Shown here one piece after another: positions 17,324 to 24,817 of a DNA stretch of 64,000 nucleotides. The notes below the pieces were generated by a model. It did not search any database, had not been told where the DNA came from, and saw only the letters and a list, made by a program, of their open reading frames with translations. The position numbers and the translations under genes are program-made. Numbering within the stretch: position 1 is the stretch's first letter; every line of letters starts with the position of its first letter. Source of the DNA: Verrucomicrobiota bacterium (GTDB lineage: Bacteria; Verrucomicrobiota; Verrucomicrobiia; JADLBR01); assembly GCA_029560585.1 (NCBI GenBank), contig JAKQKQ010000201.1, positions 1-64,000 on the forward strand. Reading direction: 5' to 3'.

Positions 17324-17962
17324 TCACCGGGACGGTTCCACCTCGGGCAGATATCTGTCCCAGCCGTCCAGGGCGAACGGTGTTTTGGAGCGGTTGAGAA
17401 GCACGCCCTTCTTGCCGGCTTGCGTGTACCAGTTCTCGTCGCCGGCGCGATTGCCCTTGCTCTTGAGCTCCAGTTCGGCCACAGCCCTACCCTTATAGAA
17501 CACCTCCGCGGCCACGTTGCAGCCGTTCTCCCAGGCGCTCTTGCCACCGTAGCGCTCCAACACGACGGGGGGCAGGTAGGCCACGGCGTAGAGTGCTTTG
17601 GCCTTCGGGACCGGTGAGAATTTCATCTCCGCCGTTATGCGCTCGCGCTTCAGTTCGCCCTTCTTGTCCTCGGGAGTCAGGACGTGGATGCGCACCTCAA
17701 TCTCGTCGAAGAAATCGCCATCCACATCATCGGGCTCCGCGCGGAATTCCACCTCGATCTCCATCCACTCGTCGAGCCTGAGGGCCGGGATGCCCTGCTT
17801 GGCCTTGGGCCAGAGGCTCAGCCCACCACCCCGCATCTTCTGGTAACTGACTTCGATCTTCGAGATTCCGAACGCTTCGGTCCGCTGCGCGCGCGCGCCG
17901 GCCACGCCGACCAGCAGGGCGCCGAGAACCGCCACGACGGGAAAGGTGATACTCGATCGCAT
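17324..17962 (-). CDS. Amuc_1102-like exported protein, first gene of the pilus locus
   Basis: 212 residues from the ATG at 17962, which begins a signal peptide (MRSSITFPVVAVLGALLVGVAGARA). The mature domain is beta-rich with charged strands (EWMEIEVEFRAEP, DGDFFDEIEVRIHVL), consistent with a single beta-sandwich/OB-like fold as described for Amuc_1102. Assignment depends mainly on synteny: it precedes the PilM-like gene by 37 bases, exactly as Amuc_1102 neighbours Amuc_1101. The open frame extends to 18235, but that extension overlaps the divergent peptidase gene. The two divergent starts are only about 97 bases apart, so the promoters probably lie between 17963 and 18059. Function unknown. 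Confidence 0.65.
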   Translation of the reverse strand: MRSSITFPVVAVLGALLVGVAGARAQRTEAFGISKIEVSYQKMRGGGLSLWPKAKQGIPALRLDEWMEIEVEFRAEPDDVDGDFFDEIEVRIHVLTPEDKKGELKRERITAEMKFSPVPKAKALYAVAYLPPVVLERYGGKSAWENGCNVAAEVFYKGRAVAELELKSKGNRAGDENWYTQAGKKGVLLNRSKTPFALDGWDRYLPEVEPSR

Positions 17963-18059
17963 GCATGCTAGATACCGCACCGCGCCACCCTCGGTCAAAT
18001 TCTTTTCACGCCGCGGGCGCTTCATTTTTCTTCGCGGGGACAGTGGCAACTCGGCCGAA

Positions 18060-19223
18060 ATGGCCCAAGCTATTCCCATGGAAATCCCGAAAAGCTTCCC
18101 GCCGTTCAGTCTTGCAAGGCTCCTGCGAACCGTGTTCGAACCCCAGCCCGGCGAGAGGATCGCCATACTGATCGACCTCGCCGACCCCGCGGACATGAAG
18201 GACTTCGCGTTCCTCGGCAATCCCGCGCTCACCATCCAGAGGCACGCGCACGACGTGTTCTACCGGGGCCTGCGCGAGGGAGTGCTCAAGGAACTCGATC
18301 TCAAGGGCGGAGAGATGTTCGCCTACCGGATCACCGGCGGCAGCAACCTGGATCTCCCCGACGAGGCCATCGATGCCGCAGGCGCGAGCCTGAGCCTCCA
18401 GCGGGACGTCTATCCGCGCTACGACATCATCCTCTGCATCTCCACGTTCTCGGCAACGGCGCCGCTGACGGCATTTGCCAAGCGTTTCGGCTTCCGGGGC
18501 GCCACGCTCCACGGCCTCAACGACACAATCCTGAGGACCGGCCTCGCCGTGGACTATAATAGTGTGAGCCGAGAGGCCGAGAAACTCCGCCTGGGGCTCA
18601 CCCGGGCCGACCACGTCGAGATCGATTTCGAGGTCGCCGAAGTCCGCCACACGCTCCGGCTCATACTGAACGGCCAAGAGGCACAGAAGAGCCACGGCCT
18701 CTGCCGCGGCAAGATTGCCGACGTCGCCAATCTGCCCGCGGGCGAAGTCTATTTTGTCCCCGGGGGTGCCGAGGGCGAGTTTCCGATGAAATACGAGGAT
18801 GGCACCATCGGCCTGATGCGCGTCGCGGGCGGGCGCATCGTCGGAGCAACGCTTATCTCCGGCAACGAGGCCGTCATCCGGCAGCATCGCGAACGCCTCT
18901 CCGCCGATCCTGTGACGGGCGAATTGGGCGAACTCGGGTTTGGCACGCAGCGCCTGCCATGGGCGGGCCGCGACATCCAGGACGAGAAGGTCCTCGGCAC
19001 CGTCCATGTCGCAACCGGCCGCAGCGACCACCTCGGCGGACACCTGACCCCCGACAAGTTCACAGAGGCGTCCCACGCGACGCACGACGATATCCTTTTC
19101 GCGCCGCACAAGACGCCCGAGATCCGGGTGCCCGAGGTCCGCATGTACCGCGGCGGCAAAACGCACGTCCTCATGCGCGACTACGAGCCCGCGGAATACC
19201 TCCGCGCTATTCTGGAGGCCTGA
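18060..19223 (+). CDS. M29-like (thermophilic metalloprotease family) aminopeptidase
   Basis: A 387-residue soluble protein. The block NLPAGEVYFVPGGAEGEFP near residues 225-243 and the following GTIGLMRVAGGRIVGA, ELGFGT and KVLGTVHVATGRSDHLGG segments follow the order seen in M29 aminopeptidases (AmpS/AmpT). There, conserved Glu, His, Tyr and Asp residues bind two metal ions. A C-terminal SHATHDDILFAP (about residue 345) provides a plausible His and Asp pair for the metal site. The family fit is moderate because the central part is more divergent than usual, so it may belong to an M29-related subgroup. The start at 18060 is chosen; ATG 18078 is an alternative. It is divergent from the pilus locus and followed by a repeat-rich gap. 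Confidence 0.62.
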   Translation: MAQAIPMEIPKSFPPFSLARLLRTVFEPQPGERIAILIDLADPADMKDFAFLGNPALTIQRHAHDVFYRGLREGVLKELDLKGGEMFAYRITGGSNLDLPDEAIDAAGASLSLQRDVYPRYDIILCISTFSATAPLTAFAKRFGFRGATLHGLNDTILRTGLAVDYNSVSREAEKLRLGLTRADHVEIDFEVAEVRHTLRLILNGQEAQKSHGLCRGKIADVANLPAGEVYFVPGGAEGEFPMKYEDGTIGLMRVAGGRIVGATLISGNEAVIRQHRERLSADPVTGELGELGFGTQRLPWAGRDIQDEKVLGTVHVATGRSDHLGGHLTPDKFTEASHATHDDILFAPHKTPEIRVPEVRMYRGGKTHVLMRDYEPAEYLRAILEA

Positions 19224-19244
19224 TAGAACTTGGTGATCGGCTGG

Positions 19245-19292
19245 CTGGCGCGAGAATTCCCGTAGCCGTGAGGCAGGAACGATGCCTGACCC
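19245..19292. repeat. Modular palindromic repeat, interrupted copy
   Basis: CTGGCGCGAGAATTCCCGTAGCCGTGAGGCAGG shares its left part (GGC.CGAGAATTC) with the repeats at 27.8 and 39.9 kb. Its right part (CCGTRGCCGTGAGGCAGG) is shared with the repeat at 41.48 kb. The copy is cut by the MITE-like element that starts at 19293. Confidence 0.55.
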
Positions 19293-19410
19293 GAATGGCG
19301 CTATAAGTTAAAGGACCTTTGCGATCGTGGCATGGGCATCCCGCCCATGGCCAGCGCCACGGCCAGGATGGCCGTGCCACTGTCGCGACAAACTTAACTT
19401 AGCGCCATTC
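19293..19410. mobile_element. MITE-like element with terminal inverted repeats and 11-bp direct duplication
   Basis: A 118-base segment begins GAATGGCGCTATAAGTTAA and ends TTAACTTAGCGCCATTC, which are reverse complements apart from an inserted TA. It is flanked directly by ATGCCTGACCC on both sides (19282-19292 and 19411-19421). The interior is itself palindromic, with two hairpins (CATGGGC...GCCCATG and CACGGCC...GGCCGTG) enclosed by GTGGCA...TGCCAC. There is no coding capacity. Terminal inverted repeats plus a perfect target-site-like duplication are the hallmark of a non-autonomous transposable element; a matching transposase is not in the window. Confidence 0.6.
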
Positions 19411-19525
19411 ATGCCTGACCCCACTTCACCCGCGGGCCTTGCGCCAAAGGCCGCGCGATCGGCCACCGGCGACACCCGCGCCCTGGAGATCTCGGTTGCA
19501 CCGCCATCGCGCGAGGACGATAGTA

Positions 19526-20299
19526 ATGAAGATGGCGGAGACCGGTTACTATGAGACGGGCGCCGCGCTGGCCCAGTATCTCATGTTCCATTACGGCGAT
19601 CCGGAGGAAACATCGCCCCATGCGCCACCCCCGCCCGATTCTCTGGATTTTCCCGCCCGATGCGCCGCGGTGTGCGTCGAGGCCACCGCGACCGGTCACC
19701 GCCGTCGGGCCCTCGACCTCGGATGCGCCGTCGGCCGCGCCACCTTTGAGCTGACCCGCGCCTGCGACGAGGTCGTGGGCGTCGACTTCTCGACGATGTT
19801 CATCGGCGCATGCGGTGCCCTCAAGCGAGATGGCCGCCTGCCCTACCGATATCCTGTCGAGGGGGACATCTCGGCGTCGGCCATCGCCCGCGTCCCAAAG
19901 GATGTCCGCCGCGAGGCCACCCGCTTCGAGCGCGGCAACGCCTGCGACCTGCCCGCCGACATCGGCAGCTTCGGCATCGTTCTCATGGCAAACCTGATCG
20001 ACCGGCTGCCCGACCCGGGCGCCTGCATCTGCCGCCTCCCCGCGCTCGTCGCGTCCGGCGGAACCCTCGTCGTGACCACCCCCTGCACGTGGACCCGCAG
20101 CTTCACGCCGCGTGAGAAATGGCTCGGCGGGCGACTGGTGGATGGCAGCCCCCAGCAGACCTCCGAGGCCCTCCGTATCGCCCTTGAGCCAGCATTCGCC
20201 CTCGTCTCCAAGCGCGATATGCCGTTTCTCATCCGAGAGCACGCCCGCAAGTTCCAGTGGTCGATCGCCTTGGCCACCGTGTGGCGCAGAAGAGAATGA
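19526..20299 (+). CDS. Putative 4-mercaptohistidine N1-methyltransferase (OvoA C-terminal type)
   Basis: 257 residues, class I SAM-dependent methyltransferase. The N-terminal YYETGAALAQYLMFHYGD (residues 6-23), motif I ALDLGCAVGRATFEL (near 68), VVGVDFSTMFI, and the downstream blocks TFVV-like GGTLVVTTPCTW, TPREKWLGG and FLIREHARKFQW are the signature of the OvoA C-terminal methyltransferase family (TIGR04345-type). That family methylates the imidazole of 5-thiohistidine/4-mercaptohistidine in ovothiol synthesis. Here it is a stand-alone protein: the sulfoxide synthase half of OvoA is absent from the window. The ATG at 19526 has GAGGA eight bases upstream. It is 4 bases from the SUI1-like gene, so co-transcribed. 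Confidence 0.85.
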   Translation: MKMAETGYYETGAALAQYLMFHYGDPEETSPHAPPPPDSLDFPARCAAVCVEATATGHRRRALDLGCAVGRATFELTRACDEVVGVDFSTMFIGACGALKRDGRLPYRYPVEGDISASAIARVPKDVRREATRFERGNACDLPADIGSFGIVLMANLIDRLPDPGACICRLPALVASGGTLVVTTPCTWTRSFTPREKWLGGRLVDGSPQQTSEALRIALEPAFALVSKRDMPFLIREHARKFQWSIALATVWRRRE

Positions 20300-20303
20300 C
20301 CCC

Positions 20304-20696
20304 ATGGCGAAAGAGAAATCGCGCCTTAAAATCGACACCCGGGCCACCCCCGCGCCCCTGGCATCGCCTTTCGCTTCCCTGGACGCGGGCGACATCCCCG
20401 CCGCGGCCGCACCCCGGCACCCGGCCACCTCCGCGCACGCAGGTCCCGCCGCCAATGCCAGGCTGGTCATCCGCAAGGAGAAATCGGGCCGCGGCGGCAA
20501 GACCGTCCTGGTCATCTCCGGGTTTCCGAGGACATGGACGTCCGACCACATCGCCGAACTGGCGTCGCGCCTGAAACGTTCCCTCGGCACCGGGGGCGCC
20601 GCCCACGCCGGCGAAATCGAGATCCAGGGCGACGTCGCCGTGCGCCTCCGCACGATGCTCGAGCGCGAGGGTTTCCGCGTCGTCGGCCCGGGCTGA
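20304..20696 (+). CDS. SUI1/eIF1 (YciH) family translation initiation factor-like protein
   Basis: A 130-residue protein with a disordered Ala/Pro-rich N-terminal half and a C-terminal eIF1/SUI1 fold. The conserved strands are LVIRKEKSGRGGKTVLVISGF (roughly residues 53-73), IAELASRLKRSLGTGG, the EIEIQGD strand and LEREGFRVVGPG at the end. Bacterial YciH-type proteins act on initiation fidelity or stress-time translation; the cellular role here is inferred from family. It starts 4 bases after the methyltransferase gene and is followed 14 bases later by another methyltransferase. Confidence 0.88.
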   Translation: MAKEKSRLKIDTRATPAPLASPFASLDAGDIPAAAAPRHPATSAHAGPAANARLVIRKEKSGRGGKTVLVISGFPRTWTSDHIAELASRLKRSLGTGGAAHAGEIEIQGDVAVRLRTMLEREGFRVVGPG

Positions 20697-20710
20697 ACCA
20701 CGGGATCGCC

Positions 20711-21301
20711 ATGCCTGTTGACTGGGAGGGCCGATATCGGCGCGGGGAAACGCGATGGGAAAAGGGCGCCCCGGCGCCACCGCTCGTGGAATTCCTGTCG
20801 CGCCACAGAATGTCTGGCGAGGTCTTGGTCCCCGGCTGCGGCACGGGCCATGACGTGCGCGCCATCGCCGCGGGCGGGGCATCCGTCCTTGGCATCGACA
20901 TCGCGCCCTCGGCAATACGCCTGGCGCGCGAACACCGGCCCGCGGGCAATGAGCGCTATGCCCTCGCCGATTTTCTCAAACCGCCCGAGGAACTCGCAGG
21001 CGGCTTCGACTGGCTCTTCGAGCACACGCTCTTCTGCGCGATCGACCCCGACAGGCGCCACGACTATGCCGCATCCGCGACCACATCCCTCAAGCCCGGC
21101 GGCCTTTTCCTCGCGATCTTCTATCTGGACCCCACCGACCCCGAACCCGGCGAGCCCCCCTTTCCCGTGACAACCGAAGAACTCGATGACCTGTTCGGCA
21201 AAGACTTCGATCTGCTGGAAGACTGGACCCCGCGCACCGCCCACCCAGGTCGCGAGGGACGGGAGCGCGTCCGGCTGATGCGCCTGAAACTTGGACCATG
21301 A
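20711..21301 (+). CDS. TPMT-like SAM-dependent methyltransferase
   Basis: A 196-residue protein of the thiopurine S-methyltransferase-like class I fold. Diagnostic features are WEGRYRRGETRWEKGAPAPPL at the N-terminus, motif I VLVPGCGTGHDV (residues about 39-50), LGIDIAPSAIRLARE, and a late FCAIDPDRRHDYA block followed by LKPGGLFLAIFY. Members methylate small thiols or halide/selenium compounds and are often annotated as TPMT family or chloride/thiol methyltransferase; the substrate is unknown. The ATG at 20711 gives the family-typical start. The stop overlaps the birA start by 4 bases (ATGA at 21298-21301). Confidence 0.85.
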   Translation: MPVDWEGRYRRGETRWEKGAPAPPLVEFLSRHRMSGEVLVPGCGTGHDVRAIAAGGASVLGIDIAPSAIRLAREHRPAGNERYALADFLKPPEELAGGFDWLFEHTLFCAIDPDRRHDYAASATTSLKPGGLFLAIFYLDPTDPEPGEPPFPVTTEELDDLFGKDFDLLEDWTPRTAHPGREGRERVRLMRLKLGP

Positions 21302-22320
21302 TCCCCTACCCCCTTGCCATCCCATCGCCGATGGCGGCACAGTTGGCCATGCGACCCGGCGCCCTCATCCTCCGACACCTGCGATCGGCGGGACTGGATT
21401 TCACGCCGGTCGACGAACTGTCCCAGGCCGCAGGCATCCCGCGGTCAGACGTGCTGCGAGAACTCGGCGAACTGGAGTCCGCCGGATTCGAGCTCGAGCA
21501 CCCGCCCGGCACCGGTTGTCGGCTCCTGCGCCGTCCCGCCGCCCTGATCGCCGAAGACATCGAGGCATCCCTGGGCCAGGGTCCCATCGAATGGCGCGTC
21601 CAGGTCTTCCGCGAAACCGCATCCACCAACGACATCGTGGACGACGCGGGTCGCGCCGGCGCCGCCGAGGGGCTGGCGGCCTTCGCGGAATCCCAGACCC
21701 GGGGGCGCGGTCGGCTTGGCCGGCGATGGGAGTCCCGCCCAGGCCGCGGCATCTGGTTCTCCGCACTGCTCCGTCCCCGCTGGCGCGCGTCCGAGGCGGG
21801 CCGTCTCACCGCGGTCGCCGCCGTGGCGGTCGCCGAATCCATCGCAGCCCTCACCGAACTCCCCACCACCATAAAATGGCCCAACGATGTCTGGGTGAAT
21901 GGCCGAAAACTCGCCGGCATCCTCACCGAACTCCGCTGCACCGGCGACGGCATCGATTACGCGGTCGTCGGAATCGGCATCAATGCCCATCACCAGCCAA
22001 ACGATTTCCCGCCCAAACTTCGCGCCACCGCGACATCCATCGCCATGGAGAACGGTCAGTCCCCTCACCGCGCCGACATAGCCGCCGCCGTGCTCGATCG
22101 TCTCGCCGAATGTTGCCACGGCCCCTTCGGCCCCATCCGCGAACGTTGGATCAGCCGGTGCTTCACGCTCGGTCGCACCGTCGAACTCAGCGGGGGAAGC
22201 GCGCCACTGCGCGGCGTGGCAGAATCCATCGACGCGGGCGGCGCCCTCATCGTCAGGGACGGCTCCGGGCGTCTCCGCACGATCCACGACGGCGACGTGA
22301 TCCACGGGGTCGAATCATGA
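21298..22320 (+). CDS. birA: Biotin--[acetyl-CoA carboxylase] ligase with N-terminal HTH domain
   Basis: A 340-residue bifunctional BirA. Residues about 20-80 form a winged-helix domain (ILRHLRSAGLDFTPVDELS...IPRSDVLRELGELESAGF). Residues about 95-290 form the ligase domain with the biotin-binding ETASTNDIVDDA, the adenylate loop ESQTRGRGRLGRRWES (GRGRxGR motif) and TIKWPNDVWVNGRKLAGILTE (KWPND and the catalytic Lys). A C-terminal SH3-like domain follows. It biotinylates the BCCP subunit of acetyl-CoA carboxylase, and the HTH implies repression of biotin genes. Four-base overlaps on both sides (with the TPMT-like gene and coaX) indicate a translationally coupled operon; the birA-coaX order is common in bacteria. 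Confidence 0.95.
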   Translation: MIPYPLAIPSPMAAQLAMRPGALILRHLRSAGLDFTPVDELSQAAGIPRSDVLRELGELESAGFELEHPPGTGCRLLRRPAALIAEDIEASLGQGPIEWRVQVFRETASTNDIVDDAGRAGAAEGLAAFAESQTRGRGRLGRRWESRPGRGIWFSALLRPRWRASEAGRLTAVAAVAVAESIAALTELPTTIKWPNDVWVNGRKLAGILTELRCTGDGIDYAVVGIGINAHHQPNDFPPKLRATATSIAMENGQSPHRADIAAAVLDRLAECCHGPFGPIRERWISRCFTLGRTVELSGGSAPLRGVAESIDAGGALIVRDGSGRLRTIHDGDVIHGVES

Positions 22321-23114
22321 CGGCCGCAACCCCATCCGCCTGGTTGGTCGACATCAGTAATTCGTTCACCAAGTGCGCGCCCGCGCGCGGCCGCCGCATC
22401 GGCCAGGTCAGCCGATTCCCCACCGCCAGTTGGAGCCCCCGGCGATGGCGCCGCGCCTGGCGCGCCGCCGGCTCACCCCCGCTCGTCGTCGCCTCGTGCG
22501 TCGTCCCCGCCGCCCGCCGCACCCTCGCCCGCGCGCTGCCCGGCACCCACTTCCTGTCCGCGAAAAGTCCCTGCGGGATCGCGTTGCGCTATCCAGGGGC
22601 CAAGACGCTCGGCGCCGACAGACTCGCCAACGCCATCGCCGCCTCCCGCCTCCACGCCGCCCCCGCCATCGCGGCAGACTTCGGCACCGCCGCCACTTTC
22701 GACGTCATCGATGCCACCGGCGCCTTCATCGGGGGCGTCATCGCACCCGGGAGATCCACCCTCGCCCGGGCGCTGGAATCTGCCACCGCCCTCCTGCCCC
22801 ACGTCCGGCCAACCATGCCCCGCCGCGCCCTCGGACGGGGCACGCGCGGGGCCATCCGCTCTGGTCTCGCCATCGGCTTCGCGGGCCTCGCTTCCGCGAT
22901 CATCACCGCCCTTCGCAAGGAATTCGCACCCGACCGCCCCCTCGTCATCGCCACCGGCGGAGATGCCCCGTTTGTCCGCCGCCACGCCCGCGGCATCGAC
23001 CGCGTCGACCCCAAGCTCACCCTCCGCGGTCTCGCTCTCGTCGCCGAAGCCCTCGCCCAGCCCGGACGGACAACACAAAAGGGCTTGGCATGTCCCCGTC
23101 CGCCATTAGATTGA
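22317..23114 (+). CDS. coaX: Type III pantothenate kinase
   Basis: A 265-residue ASKHA-fold kinase catalysing ATP-dependent phosphorylation of pantothenate, the first step of CoA synthesis. Motifs are a divergent phosphate-1 loop (LVDISNSFTK, where DxGNT is usual), GADRLANAIAA (the conserved GADR loop), ADFGTAATFDVI (D-x-GTA-x-T-x-D) and the Gly-rich GGVIAPG. The frame extends upstream to 21291 inside birA, but the ATG at 22317 overlaps the birA stop and matches family length. The next gene (pilB) begins 4 bases downstream, tying a metabolic operon to the pilus ATPases. Confidence 0.9.
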   Translation: MTAATPSAWLVDISNSFTKCAPARGRRIGQVSRFPTASWSPRRWRRAWRAAGSPPLVVASCVVPAARRTLARALPGTHFLSAKSPCGIALRYPGAKTLGADRLANAIAASRLHAAPAIAADFGTAATFDVIDATGAFIGGVIAPGRSTLARALESATALLPHVRPTMPRRALGRGTRGAIRSGLAIGFAGLASAIITALRKEFAPDRPLVIATGGDAPFVRRHARGIDRVDPKLTLRGLALVAEALAQPGRTTQKGLACPRPPLD

Positions 23115-23118
23115 CGCC

Positions 23119-24792
23119 ATGTCCCCGAACGACGGCCATGTCCTCGAGATCCTCAAGGACCTTGGCCTCATCTCTGCCGCGGATATCCAGCAGGCCCAAG
23201 ACCTCGCCAACCAGCGCGGCATTGACCCCGTAAACGCACTCATCGAAACCGGCCGCGTCACCCAACTCGACGTCACCAAGGCGATCGCCAACGCCGCCAG
23301 CATGGAGTTCGTCGAACGGATAGAGCCCATCCCCCACGATGCCCTCGAGGCCGTCCCGAGGCACATCGCGCGGCGCTATGGCGTCGTCCCCCTCGGGCGC
23401 ACCGAATCCACGCTCCGCATCGCCGTCGCCGACCCCTTCGATCTCGAGACCATCGACAGCCTCACGTACATCCTCAAGACCGACATCGAGCCCGTCGTCG
23501 CCCCAAGCGCGGAGATCGACCGGGCCATCAACCAGCACTACGGCCCCCTGGGCGAGGGCGTCGAAGAGGAGCAGACCGAGAGCGAGATCCAGCTCAAGGG
23601 CGGACCCGAGGGCGCCGCGAGCGACGCACCCATCATAAGGCTCGTCAACCAGCTCGTCGTCGATGCGCACCGCATGCGGGGCAGCGACATCCACATCGAG
23701 CCACTGGAAAAGCGCCTCCGCGTCCGATATCGTATCGACGGCGTCCTCCAGGAGATGCCCGACCCCCCCAAGCGCCTCCAGGCCGCCATCATCAGCCGCA
23801 TCAAGATCATGTCCAACATGAGCATCGCCGAAAAGCGAATGCCCCAGGACGGGCGCATCCAGATCCAGATGGCCGAGAAGGCCGTCGACCTGCGCGTTTC
23901 CTGCATCCCCACCAACCATGGCGAGTCGATCGTCATGCGTATCCTCGACAAATCTTCGCTCCTGCTCGGCCTCCCGGAACTCGGATTCCTCTCCGACGAC
24001 CAGCTCGTCATGGAGCGCATCCTCAACCTGCCCGACGGCATATTCCTCGTCACCGGCCCGACCGGCTCGGGCAAGACCACCACCCTGTACGGATGCCTCA
24101 ATTTCCTCAACAAGCCGGATCGCAAGCTCATCACCGTCGAGGATCCCGTCGAATACATCCTCCAGGGCATCAACCAGGTCCAGGTCAACGAGGAGATCGA
24201 GCTGACCTTCGCCGCCGCCCTGCGCTCCATGCTGCGCCAGGCCCCCAACATCATCATGGTCGGGGAGATCCGCGACGCCGAGACCGCGCAGATCGCCATC
24301 AACGCCTCCCTCACCGGCCACCTCGTCTTCTCCACCCTCCACACCAACGACGCGCCAACCGCCGTCACCCGCCTGGTGGACCTCGGTGTCAAGCCGTTCC
24401 TCGTCGCCTCCGCGATGCGCGCCGTCATGGCACAGCGGCTCGTGCGCAAGCTCTGCACGAAGTGCTCCCATGGCTACGAGCCCAGCGAGGGTGAGCTCGC
24501 CGCCCTCGGCCTCCGCCCCAGCCAGATCGCCAGCGCCAATTTCCAGCACGCCCCCGGATGCGACAACTGCCGCCGCACCGGCTTCCGCGGCCGCATGGGC
24601 ATATTCGAGATCTTCTTGCTCAATGACGAGGTCCAGCGCCTCATCAACGACGGCGCGCCCGCCAACGCCATCCGCACCAAAGCCCGCCAGCTCGGCATGC
24701 GCACCCTCCGCGAGGACGGCATCCGCAAGGTCGTCGCCGGCATGACCTCCGTCACCGAGGTCGTCACCGCCACCATGCAGGACGAGAACTGA
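23119..24792 (+). CDS. pilB: PilB/GspE-type assembly ATPase
   Basis: A 557-residue cytoplasmic secretion ATPase. An MshEN/GspE N-terminal domain (residues 1-145; LGLISAADIQQAQDLANQRG, GVVPLGRTESTLRIAVADP) precedes the catalytic domain. The catalytic domain has the N2 strand SDIHIEP...RVRYRIDG, Walker A GPTGSGKTTTLYG near 312-324, Asp box ITVEDPVEY, Walker B IIMVGEIRDAETA near 378, the His box TGHLVFSTLHTNDAP and a zinc-binding tetracysteine CTKC...CDNC (about 445-478). It drives extension of a type IV pilus or pseudopilus. It is followed at 25 bases by a paralogue and then by pilC. Confidence 0.94.
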   Translation: MSPNDGHVLEILKDLGLISAADIQQAQDLANQRGIDPVNALIETGRVTQLDVTKAIANAASMEFVERIEPIPHDALEAVPRHIARRYGVVPLGRTESTLRIAVADPFDLETIDSLTYILKTDIEPVVAPSAEIDRAINQHYGPLGEGVEEEQTESEIQLKGGPEGAASDAPIIRLVNQLVVDAHRMRGSDIHIEPLEKRLRVRYRIDGVLQEMPDPPKRLQAAIISRIKIMSNMSIAEKRMPQDGRIQIQMAEKAVDLRVSCIPTNHGESIVMRILDKSSLLLGLPELGFLSDDQLVMERILNLPDGIFLVTGPTGSGKTTTLYGCLNFLNKPDRKLITVEDPVEYILQGINQVQVNEEIELTFAAALRSMLRQAPNIIMVGEIRDAETAQIAINASLTGHLVFSTLHTNDAPTAVTRLVDLGVKPFLVASAMRAVMAQRLVRKLCTKCSHGYEPSEGELAALGLRPSQIASANFQHAPGCDNCRRTGFRGRMGIFEIFLLNDEVQRLINDGAPANAIRTKARQLGMRTLREDGIRKVVAGMTSVTEVVTATMQDEN

Positions 24793-24817
24793 ACGCCGCA
24801 ACGCCCCGGAACGACCG

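Noticed and set aside
19293-19410. CRISPR-type or riboswitch reading of the palindromic gap at 19.3 kb
   Set aside because: There is only one unit, with inverted and not direct internal repeats, and flanking duplications indicate transposition.
19409-21340. 643-residue open frame on the minus strand
   Set aside because: It crosses three genes with clear domains on the other strand and reads Arg/Gly/Ala-rich without any motif; a shadow frame.
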